Origin: Alphaproteobacteria bacterium
Lineage (GTDB): Bacteria > Pseudomonadota > Alphaproteobacteria > JAEULC01
Assembly: GCA_020851015.1 (NCBI GenBank)
Contig: JADZDN010000263.1
Coordinates: 1-10,556 of the forward strand
DNA: 10,556 nt
Direction: 5' to 3'
The notes beneath the pieces are model-generated. The model ran no database searches. It was given only the letters and a program-made list of their open reading frames with translations, and was not told where the DNA came from. The translations under genes were made by a program, and so were the position numbers. Of the stretch, positions 4,604-10,556 are shown piece after piece; the first letter of the stretch is position 1; every line of letters begins with the position of its first letter.

Positions 4604-6661
4604 TTAAGGACTTGGCCGAAGCCGTACCGACAGCAGCAGGTGGTCCGACACCCCGGTGTCGCAGGTTTCGCCGGAAATCGGCTCGAATCCGCGGGTTACG
4701 ATCCAGTCGATCGGCCGCGGCCCGACCGGGCTCGGTAGATTCACGGTAAACGCGTCGACCCCCGGCAGGGCAAGAAGCGCCTGCATCGCCGGCGCGTCGC
4801 GGCTGGTGTTGAGTTCGCCCATCAGCACCGCCGGCGGCGGCAGGCGTAGGAAGCGCTCGATCGCCAGTTCAAGCTGCAGCCGGTTGTCGTAGCCGAAATC
4901 GACCTGGGTCAGCAGCAGGCTGACCCTGCGATCGCCGGTCTCGACCGTGGCGATCAGCATGTTGCGCCGCGGCGGGGTGCGCGGCGCCGGCAACGGCTCG
5001 CGCTTCCAGTTCGTGACCGCCACACCGGTCAGCAGCGCGTTGCCGTACCAGTCGCTCCACCATCGCCGCTCGGTCGGCGCGAAGATCGCCGCCCGGCCGG
5101 TAGCGCGTGCGAGAAGCGTGGCCTGGTCGGGCTGCGACGAAAACAGGCGTGTGCCGTTGACCCCGTTCAGCCCGATCACGTCCAGCCCCTGCAGGCAGCG
5201 GCCGATCGCGGCGATGGCCCGCTCGCGATCGGGCCAGCGTCCCCCGCGCACATGCAGCAGGCCGATGCGCAGCGCGTCGTCCCCTGGCTTGGCTTGCGTC
5301 GGCGCCGGCACGGCGCCTTCCGCGAACCCGGCCGATCGTCGGACCGCGCCCTGCGCGAAGACCTCGATGCCGACGACGGCCAAGATGGCCACGGCCGCGC
5401 CGAGGCGGCGCGCCACGACGCCGTGCCGTGCCGGTCGCGTCGCAAAATCGAGGCGCGGCATCGGCACCGCCGCCAGCGCCGGCAGCAGGGCGATCATGAA
5501 GCGCGCCTCCTCGCCGGCCTCGGTCAGCGCGACGATCACGATCGTCGCCGCCGTCACCAGGATCAGCAGGTTGCCGTCATCGGCGAGGATCCGACCGGCG
5601 CGCCGCGGGTGCGCGACGATGGCGATCGCGACGGCCAGCGCACCCAGCAGCATCCACAGCGCCGGAAACTTCGCCACCACCTGATAGGCCGCGATCACCG
5701 GGCTGGACGGAACCTCGCCGTGCAGGACGACCTCGCCCGCCACCACGGCCGACACGCGTTCGAGCGCGTGCATCGCGCTGGCAAGGGGATGCGCCGCGAT
5801 GTGGCAGAGGATCGCCCGCTGCAGGCGGCGGCTGTTCTCGACATGCTCCGGGGTGTTGAAGCTCTCCATCCGGTCGGGCGCGCGTTTCGCCGGCACGGTC
5901 TCGGGCACGAGCGGCGGCATCTCGACCATCGGCCAGGCGCGCTGCAGGTTGTATCCGCCGTGGTTGCTCCAGAAGACCTGGCCGTGCGCCCAGAACTGAT
6001 AGGCGTGCCAGCCGCCGCTCAGCACGACCAGCGGCACAAGGAACGGCAGCAGGCGCGACGCCCGCCGGAGCGCCGGGCTGGCCGCGACGCCCAGCAGCAG
6101 GATCGGCAGCAGCAGAAGCACGAAGGGCCGCGTCAACTCGGCCAGCGCCAGCAGCAACCCCGCGGCCAGCGCCGCCCAGGCCGAGCCAGGCGCGGCGCGC
6201 AGCGCCAGGAAATACCCGAGCAGCAGGAACGGATAGATCGCGTCATAGACATTCGGGCCGGCCGGATGGATGAGCCGCGCGGCCGCCAGGAACAGGACGG
6301 CGAGCGGAACCGCCACGGCCAGGCGGCGAAACGATGGATAGGTCAGCATGACGGCCAGCACGAAGGCGCCGACCATGGCGACGCGGTAGAGATAGACCGG
6401 CACCCAATTGTTCGTCCCGGTCAGCGCGTAGTCGATGAACTCCAGGGCTGCGAGCCAGGGCGGTATCGCGATGCGGAGGTCGCGGAAGAATTCCAGGACG
6501 GCCGGCAGTCCGGCGAAATCCTGCACTTGGTAGATATCCATCCACCCGATCGACGACGACGCGGCCGCATCGCGGAACAGCCGGGCGCCGAAGCCGGCCA
6601 GCAGCAGGGCGCAGACAATCCACGCCAGGGCGGGCGGACGCGGATCGTCGGCGCCGATCAC
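4604..6661 (-). CDS. GT-C-like membrane protein fused to a degenerate EEP domain (paralog 2)
   Basis: 685 residues from GTG 6661, whose GTGA overlaps the TGA of paralog 1. About 11 membrane helices lie between residues 11 and 436. Helix-associated motifs AELTRPF (174-180) and EAGEEARF (381-388) recall GT-C glycosyltransferases. A large loop at about 226-302 carries WSNHGGYNLQRAW and NTPEHVENSRRLQRA. An EEP (endonuclease/exonuclease/phosphatase) fold covers about 463-682. Its C-terminal catalytic half looks intact: GELN 615-618 (the family's GDxN), IDW 651-653 and SDH 672-674. Its N-terminal half is not: the Asn of the usual YNI is His470, the Glu of LQE is Gly500, and the THLD His is Gln586. 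With 11 helices and a cytosolic N-terminus, the EEP domain would be periplasmic (inferred). No substrate can be named, and it may be a binding protein rather than an enzyme. Confidence 0.8.
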   Translation of the reverse strand: MIGADDPRPPALAWIVCALLLAGFGARLFRDAAASSSIGWMDIYQVQDFAGLPAVLEFFRDLRIAIPPWLAALEFIDYALTGTNNWVPVYLYRVAMVGAFVLAVMLTYPSFRRLAVAVPLAVLFLAAARLIHPAGPNVYDAIYPFLLLGYFLALRAAPGSAWAALAAGLLLALAELTRPFVLLLLPILLLGVAASPALRRASRLLPFLVPLVVLSGGWHAYQFWAHGQVFWSNHGGYNLQRAWPMVEMPPLVPETVPAKRAPDRMESFNTPEHVENSRRLQRAILCHIAAHPLASAMHALERVSAVVAGEVVLHGEVPSSPVIAAYQVVAKFPALWMLLGALAVAIAIVAHPRRAGRILADDGNLLILVTAATIVIVALTEAGEEARFMIALLPALAAVPMPRLDFATRPARHGVVARRLGAAVAILAVVGIEVFAQGAVRRSAGFAEGAVPAPTQAKPGDDALRIGLLHVRGGRWPDRERAIAAIGRCLQGLDVIGLNGVNGTRLFSSQPDQATLLARATGRAAIFAPTERRWWSDWYGNALLTGVAVTNWKREPLPAPRTPPRRNMLIATVETGDRRVSLLLTQVDFGYDNRLQLELAIERFLRLPPPAVLMGELNTSRDAPAMQALLALPGVDAFTVNLPSPVGPRPIDWIVTRGFEPISGETCDTGVSDHLLLSVRLRPSP

Positions 6662-8793
6662 GGCGAAAAAGCCAGTTCGACCGCCAGGCGGGGCTGCATC
6701 GACACGCCGCCCTTGCAGAAGCCGCTGTCGACGCGCCGGAAACCCTTGGCGATGACATAGCCGCCCTGCACCTGGGCCGGCGGGAACGGCGGCTGGTTGG
6801 TGATGACGAGGAATTTCGGATCCTCGACCAGCTCCTTCAGGGGCGCGAGCCGCGGCTCGGCCGTCCCCATGTCGGCCAGCAGAATGGCCGGCGATGGCGC
6901 GCGGCGGAACACGGCGGCGATCGCCTCGATCTGGATCGCGTAGTCGTGGTTGTCGATCTGGGTCACCAGCACGCGGACGCTGCGATCGCCCACCTGCACG
7001 TCGGCGGCGAGCAGCGCGCGATAGGATTGGCCGACGCGGTGCGGCAGGCTCGCCCGCTCCCAGCGCGGGACCGGCAGTTGGGTCAGCAGCGCATTGCCGA
7101 AATGCTCGCTCCACCAGCGCCGCTCCGCCGGCGCGAACAGCGCCGTCAGCCCGGTCGCCTTCGCCAGCGTCGCCGCCTGGTTTTCGCCGCCGAACGGGCC
7201 GGGACCGCGCACCTCGGCCAGGCCGACGAGGTCGAGGTCCTTGAGGCAGGCGGCGTTGGCCTTGATCTCGGCCGCTCGGTCGCGCCAGGCGCCGCCGCGG
7301 ATGTTGAACTGCGCGACGCGCAGGCGCGGCTCGCCGTTCGGCGCGATCAGGGTAGCCGTCGCCGATGCCAGCGCCAACGGCCCGCCGCCCGTGGCGCGCG
7401 CCGGCTCGCGGCGCCCGCCCCAGCTCAGCACCTCGACGACCGCCACCACCACGGCCGCCGCGGCCAGCGCCAGCGCCCGCTTGCGCCGCCGCCAGCGCTG
7501 GTCGCGCACGAAGTCGGGCGGCCGCTCGCGCCGTGGCAGGAATGGCAGCGGGATGGCGGCGAGCAACGGCAGCACGCTGATCTGGAACCGTGCCTCCTCG
7601 CCGGATTCGGTGATGGCGATCAGCACCATCGACAACGCCGCCAGCGCCAGCATCTGGTTCTCCGGCGCGCCCATCAGGTCGCCGGCCCGGCGCGGGACGA
7701 AGACCAGCGCCACCAGCATCGCCAGCACGCCCGCCAGCGCGGCGATGTCGGCGTATTTCACGACGACGTCATAGACCCGCAGGAAGGGATCGTCGGGATC
7801 GTGATCCTCGATCTGGTGGCCGGCGCCGACGAAGATCGCCACCCGCTCGGCCATCTGCCGCGCGCTGTCGAGCGGATGCGCCAGCACATAGGCCAACACC
7901 GCGCGGCGCAGCCGGCGGCTGTTCTCGCCGTGCTCGGGCGTGTTGAGGTTGGGCAGGCGATTGAGCGCGACCGGCGCATTGCCCGGCTCGGGCACCAACT
8001 CGGGATAGGGAACCATGCGCCAGGCGCGAATCAGGTTGAACCCGGAATGATTGCTCCAGGCGAGCTGGCCGTGATTGACCGCCTGGTGCGCGTGCCACCC
8101 GCCGGCCAGCACCAGCACCGGGACAACCAGGGCCGCGAACCGCGCCGGGCGGCGCAGGGTGAACCAGGCGCCGAGCAGCAGCGGCAGCACGAACAGGGCG
8201 AGGTAGGGGCGCGTCAGCTCGGCCAGCGCCAGCGCGATCCCGGCGACGAACAGCGCGGCGGCGGCCGTACCGCCGCCCTCCGCCGCGGCGCCGAGCCGCA
8301 GCAGGCCGAAATAGGCGACGAGCAGGAAGGGGAACACGACGTCGTAGACGATCGGACTGCCGGGATGCACCAGCACGGTGCTCCACAGGAACAGCACCGA
8401 TAGCAGCAGCGACAGCAGCAGCCGGCCGAGCGAGGGCCAGGTCAGCGCCATTGCCACCAGATAGGCGCCGACCATGCAGATGCGATACAGCCACACCGTC
8501 ACCAGCTCGACCGAGCCGGTGGCGCGCTGCGCCAGCACCTCCAGCGCCGCCAGCCAAGGCGGAATCGGCGCCTCGAGCCCGAGCAGGAATTTCCCGAGCG
8601 CGCCGGGCGCGATGAAGTCGCCGGGCGCGAACATCATCATCCAGCCGATCGCCGGATTGCCGCGCGCGCCCGCGGTCATCGTCCAGCCGACCCAGGCGAA
8701 CACAAGCAGCGTCGCGACATAGAAGAAAGGCAGCCGGCGCGATGGCTTGCTGGGGGAACCGGATGCGGGCTGCGGCTGGCCGGGAATGCTCAT
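6658..8793 (-). CDS. GT-C-like membrane protein fused to a degenerate EEP domain (paralog 1)
   Basis: ATG 8793 gives 711 residues; ATG 8826 would give 722, and neither has a strong Shine-Dalgarno. Residue numbers here use the 722-residue form. It aligns with paralog 2 along its length: PIPPWLAALE (87-96), HPGSPIVYDVVFPFLL (154-169), AELTRPY, WSNHSGFNLIRAW (257-269), NTPEHGENSRRLRRA and ESGEEARF. Membrane helices span about 32-468. The EEP domain covers about 501-718 and has the reverse defect of paralog 2. FNIRGG (Asn508) and LAEV (Glu538) are kept. The GDxN motif reads ADMG (Asp652 kept, Asn lost), the IDW aspartate aligns with Gly689, SDH has become SMQ (709-711), and the THLD His is Gln623. 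It is probably cotranscribed with the MOSC gene upstream and paralog 2 downstream. Catalysis by this domain alone looks unlikely; the membrane half may be a transferase or a sensor. Confidence 0.8.
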   Translation of the reverse strand: MSIPGQPQPASGSPSKPSRRLPFFYVATLLVFAWVGWTMTAGARGNPAIGWMMMFAPGDFIAPGALGKFLLGLEAPIPPWLAALEVLAQRATGSVELVTVWLYRICMVGAYLVAMALTWPSLGRLLLSLLLSVLFLWSTVLVHPGSPIVYDVVFPFLLVAYFGLLRLGAAAEGGGTAAAALFVAGIALALAELTRPYLALFVLPLLLGAWFTLRRPARFAALVVPVLVLAGGWHAHQAVNHGQLAWSNHSGFNLIRAWRMVPYPELVPEPGNAPVALNRLPNLNTPEHGENSRRLRRAVLAYVLAHPLDSARQMAERVAIFVGAGHQIEDHDPDDPFLRVYDVVVKYADIAALAGVLAMLVALVFVPRRAGDLMGAPENQMLALAALSMVLIAITESGEEARFQISVLPLLAAIPLPFLPRRERPPDFVRDQRWRRRKRALALAAAAVVVAVVEVLSWGGRREPARATGGGPLALASATATLIAPNGEPRLRVAQFNIRGGAWRDRAAEIKANAACLKDLDLVGLAEVRGPGPFGGENQAATLAKATGLTALFAPAERRWWSEHFGNALLTQLPVPRWERASLPHRVGQSYRALLAADVQVGDRSVRVLVTQIDNHDYAIQIEAIAAVFRRAPSPAILLADMGTAEPRLAPLKELVEDPKFLVITNQPPFPPAQVQGGYVIAKGFRRVDSGFCKGGVSMQPRLAVELAFSP

Positions 8794-8865
8794 GGGCTCG
8801 GTCGCTGGTGACGGGCGGCCGATCATACGGGTGGTGGCGTGGTTTGGGGAGGCGGCCTGCCTACC

Positions 8866-9171
8866 CTACCCCATCCGCACCGCATCGCCCCGCTTCGCCG
8901 CGCCCATCTGAATCACGGCGCACACCACGCCGAGATTGCCGGCGTTGTTCTCGGCAATGGCGCGCAGCACGCCGGCGTCGCGCGGCAGCGCGCCATGCCG
9001 CACCGTGACGAAGACGCAGCGCTTGCACGGGTCGATGACCTTGAAGCGCGCGTCGCCGATCGCGAATTCCTGGCCCATCGGCCAGCGACTTTCGGGAAAG
9101 TCGCCCGCCTCGCCGGCCAGCGAGCTGACCGGATAGCGCCATATCTCCGTGAGCTGGCCGATTTCGGCCAT
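8866..9171 (-). CDS. Short MOSC-domain protein lacking the central part of the fold
   Basis: 101 residues from ATG 9171, with AAGGAG nine bases upstream. Residues 1-21 (MAEIGQLTEIWRYPVSSLAG) match the N-terminal strand of MOSC proteins. From residue 24 the sequence matches their C-terminal part: FPESRW, the GQEFAIGDARF strand, the PCKRC motif (Cys49, Cys52), LPRDAGVLRAIAENNAGNLGV and a final GDAV strand. Family members I know have well over 100 further residues between these parts, so the gene looks like an in-frame internal deletion. The PCxRC cysteine, thought to bind the molybdenum cofactor sulfur in this family, is still present. The RBS and open frame suggest it is expressed; whether it folds is uncertain. 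It could instead be a genuine compact form. It diverges from the DMT transporter and precedes the EEP membrane pair by 39-72 bases. Confidence 0.75.
   Translation of the reverse strand: MAEIGQLTEIWRYPVSSLAGEAGDFPESRWPMGQEFAIGDARFKVIDPCKRCVFVTVRHGALPRDAGVLRAIAENNAGNLGVVCAVIQMGAAKRGDAVRMG
9085..9104. repeat. Perfect 9-bp inverted repeat inside the MOSC gene
   Basis: GCGACTTTC at 9085-9093 and GAAAGTCGC at 9096-9104 are exact reverse complements with a two-base spacer. They fall on codons 23-29, at the point where the N-terminal and C-terminal MOSC parts appear to be joined. Confidence 0.6.
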
Positions 9172-9262
9172 CGGCGTTTGCTCCTTGTGCGGCAATGGGG
9201 AGGCGAGGCTACCGTCATCGCCGCCGGATGCAAGCGGCGCCGTGGCCAAGGGCGCGGGCGGC

Positions 9263-9292
9263 TGGACAAATCCGTCGCCGCTGCCGCATATA
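9263..9292 (+). promoter_or_regulatory. Candidate promoter for the DMT transporter gene
   Basis: TGGACA (9263-9268) matches five of six -35 positions. CATATA (9287-9292), 18 bases further on, is only a fair -10. It lies in the 189-base divergent gap between the MOSC and transporter genes, about 70 bases before ATG 9361. Confidence 0.3.
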
Positions 9293-9360
9293 CGCGCCAT
9301 GCCCGATTGCCGGCGCTACGGCGGCGATCACCCCTGGATTTGCAGCGCGCGCTTCCGGTC

Positions 9361-10263
9361 ATGACCATGCCCGACGACATCCCGGCCGCCAGGCTGCGGC
9401 TGGGCCTTGTGCTGACCGCCGTCAGCTCGCTCTGCTATGGCGCGATCCCCAGCTTCGTGCGGCTGGCCTATGCCGCCGGCGCCGACCCGATGGGCGTGCT
9501 GTTCCTGCGCGCGATCGTGGCCGCGATGTGGGTGGCGGCGATGGCAAGCTACACCGGCCGCGCCTTGCTGCCGCCGCGACACCTGCGCTGGCACGCGACG
9601 GCCATCGGCTTCGCCTGGCTGGCGGGCGCGTGGTGCTATCTCGGGGCGTTCCAGCGCATCCCGATCGGGCTTGCCGTCACGATCTTCTTCCTCTTCCCGC
9701 TGAACGTGGCGCTGCTGACGCGGGTGCTGGAGGGCCACCGCCTGGCGCCCCATCGGATGGTCGCGCTGGCGCTGGGCTTCGTCGGCGTGACGATGGTGGT
9801 CGGCGCCTCGTTCGGCCACGTCGACCTCTTGGGCGTCGGCATGGCGGGCGTGGCCGCGCTGGCCGTGTCCAGCAACATGATGGTCAGCGCCCGGGTGATG
9901 CGCGGATCGAACCCGCAGGCGGCCATGCTGATGATGACCGGAGTATCCACGGCCACGCTGGCGGCGCTGGCGCCCTTCCTGGGCTTCAACCTGCCCACGA
10001 CCGGCCTCGGCTGGTTCGGCTTGGTGACGGCGACGGCGCTGTTCTGCTGCGCGATGACCTGCTTCTACACGGCCATCAACATGATCGGCAGCATCCGCAC
10101 CGCCATGGTCGCCAACCTGGAGCCCGTCATGGCGATCGGTTTTGCGTTCCTGGTGCTCGACGAGGTGCCCGGCCCGATCCAGCTGGCGGGCATCGCGCTG
10201 GTGGTTGGAGCCATCCTCTGGATGCAGATCGGCGACCGGCGCAATAGCCGCCCGGCAGCGTGA
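9361..10263 (+). CDS. DMT superfamily transporter (EamA family)
   Basis: 300 residues, the usual length. Ten membrane helices in two EamA repeats span about 12-146 and 156-290. Repeat 1 has LTAVSSLCYGAIPSFVRLAY, GVLFLRAIVAAMWV and GLAVTIFFLFPLNVAL. Repeat 2 ends in IGSIRTAMVANLEPVMAIG at 242-260, the family's conserved NLEPV segment, then IQLAGIALVVGAILW. It is an inner-membrane transporter of the drug/metabolite group, probably exporting a small metabolite or amino acid; the substrate cannot be read from sequence. Start: ATG 9361 or ATG 9367, two codons apart, and neither has a clear Shine-Dalgarno. The open frame continues far upstream, but that part is GC-rich noncoding-type sequence overlapping the divergent MOSC gene. 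It appears monocistronic; a weak GTGG/CCAC hairpin follows the stop. Confidence 0.9.
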   Translation: MTMPDDIPAARLRLGLVLTAVSSLCYGAIPSFVRLAYAAGADPMGVLFLRAIVAAMWVAAMASYTGRALLPPRHLRWHATAIGFAWLAGAWCYLGAFQRIPIGLAVTIFFLFPLNVALLTRVLEGHRLAPHRMVALALGFVGVTMVVGASFGHVDLLGVGMAGVAALAVSSNMMVSARVMRGSNPQAAMLMMTGVSTATLAALAPFLGFNLPTTGLGWFGLVTATALFCCAMTCFYTAINMIGSIRTAMVANLEPVMAIGFAFLVLDEVPGPIQLAGIALVVGAILWMQIGDRRNSRPAA

Positions 10264-10277
10264 TCGTGGCATAGAAA

Positions 10278-10293
10278 CCACAACATTTTGTAA
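10278..10293 (+). promoter_or_regulatory. NrdR box 1 upstream of nrdJ
   Basis: CCACAACATTTTGTAA matches every strongly conserved position of the NrdR consensus acaCwAtATaTwGtgt (C, w, A, A, T, T, w, G). NrdR represses ribonucleotide reductase genes according to ATP/dATP. The TTGTAA half could also overlap a -35. Confidence 0.65.
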
Positions 10294-10308
10294 CGAACTC
10301 GCCGCATC

Positions 10309-10324
10309 CAACTACATCTGGACA
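10309..10324 (+). promoter_or_regulatory. NrdR box 2 upstream of nrdJ
   Basis: CAACTACATCTGGACA keeps all but one of the strongly conserved core positions of the NrdR consensus (one w is G). Its centre is 31 bp from that of box 1, about three helical turns, the spacing typical of paired NrdR boxes. Confidence 0.6.
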
Positions 10325-10325
10325 T

Positions 10326-10343
10326 GCCACGAGCTCTTGTGGC
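10326..10343. promoter_or_regulatory. Near-perfect 18-bp dyad in the nrdJ leader
   Basis: GCCACGAGCTCTTGTGGC pairs in seven of nine positions around its centre. It follows NrdR box 2 by one base and looks partly NrdR-like (CCACGAGCTCTTGTGG) but misses two core positions. It may be a third weak site or another regulator's operator; TTGTGG inside it could be a -35. Confidence 0.35.
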
Positions 10344-10472
10344 ACCGTTCCGCCTGTCTACGAATCGTGGCGCGAGAATCGGCAAGGGCGACGCGGAAAA
10401 TCGGCGTCTGTCAATGCTTTGCCGTCCGTGCCGCCGGCGGGAACCCGGTCCGATAGAGGGGGAAAAGGGAGC

Positions 10473-10556
10473 ATGCGTTTCGAGCGGCGCTTCACGACCG
10501 CGAGCGGGTCGCCCTATGACGGAATCGAATTCCGCCGGGTGGCCAGCGAGATCCGC
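10473..10556 (+). CDS. Class II (B12-dependent) ribonucleotide reductase, N-terminus only
   Basis: The first 28 codons before the window ends. They encode MRFERRFTTASGSPYDGIEF followed by RRVASEIR, which matches the N-terminus of alphaproteobacterial adenosylcobalamin-dependent ribonucleotide reductases (RR[FY]T...G.SPY.GIEFR...SEIR). The enzyme reduces ribonucleotides to deoxyribonucleotides with a thiyl radical generated from adenosylcobalamin and needs no oxygen. The start is ATG 10473 behind a purine-rich stretch (GAGGGGGAAAAGGGAG), an adequate though closely placed RBS. The 209-base leader carries two NrdR-type boxes, so control by NrdR is likely. No cobalamin riboswitch was recognised in the leader. 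The catalytic part lies outside the window. Confidence 0.85.
   Translation, partial: MRFERRFTTASGSPYDGIEFRRVASEIR

Noticed and set aside
5252..6760. 502-codon plus-strand frame rich in Gln, Arg and His
   Set aside because: It is the mirror of the membrane protein on the minus strand. The Gln/His/Arg bias follows from Leu/Val/Ala codons read in reverse, and there is no RBS or domain.
6662..7114. N-terminal extension of EEP paralog 2 up to 7114
   Set aside because: The extra 151 codons are an Arg/Ala/Pro-rich shadow of paralog 1's EEP domain. GTG 6661 in a GTGA overlap gives the start that aligns with the paralog.
6946..8403. 485-codon plus-strand frame
   Set aside because: It is antisense to EEP paralog 1 and has the same compositional artefact.
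4604..8826. A frameshifted single gene explaining the complementary EEP halves
   Set aside because: Both frames are open over their full length, each contains a complete membrane half and complete EEP fold, and the GTGA overlap is a normal gene junction.
8839..9360. Upstream extension of the DMT transporter frame
   Set aside because: It runs through the divergent MOSC gene and the intergenic gap, and EamA proteins begin with the first helix shortly after ATG 9361.
10264..10472. Cobalamin riboswitch in the leader of nrdJ
   Set aside because: I could not find the B12-box type conserved segments. The leader's structure is better explained by NrdR boxes and a short dyad.

Overview
The window is GC-rich (about two-thirds G+C) and fits an alphaproteobacterium. 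The pointers are a bacterial NDUFA12-type complex I subunit next to MlaD and DUF2155 genes, a Tim44-domain protein, a class II (B12-dependent) ribonucleotide reductase start, and a TCATCCT...AGGATGA palindromic repeat of a kind I associate with Reyranella- or Bradyrhizobium-like genomes. The genus is a guess. Almost everything is on the minus strand; only the two rightmost genes are on the plus strand. No gene-free stretch exceeds 300 bases.

Right to left on the minus strand: (1) 8866-9171 is a short MOSC-domain gene that seems to lack the middle of the family fold. It is followed by two large tandem paralogs (6658-8793 or 8826, and 4604-6661) that overlap by four bases. Each joins about 11 membrane helices of GT-C-like character to a C-terminal endonuclease/exonuclease/phosphatase (EEP) domain. 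Their EEP active sites are degenerate in opposite halves, the most unusual signal here. (2) 3517-4482 is a secreted or membrane Tim44-domain protein with a clear promoter and a good terminator. (3) 3226-3378 and 3077-3229 are two overlapping 50-residue genes, followed by a DUF1993 gene (2478-2984) with its own terminator. (4) 552-2333 is a tight five-gene operon: NDUFA12-family protein, three successive mlaD paralogs, and a DUF2155 protein. The last mlaD copy has an in-frame TAG just after its membrane anchor. A palindromic repeat follows the operon at 20-90.

On the plus strand, a DMT/EamA transporter (9361-10263) diverges from the MOSC gene. The window ends in the first 28 codons of a class II ribonucleotide reductase (nrdJ). 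Its leader holds two NrdR-type boxes with centres 31 bp apart, so dNTP-responsive control of nrdJ is likely.

The NDUFA12/MlaD/DUF2155 operon concerns the cell envelope (phospholipid transport between membranes) and complex I assembly. I see no direct functional link between it and the EEP membrane pair.
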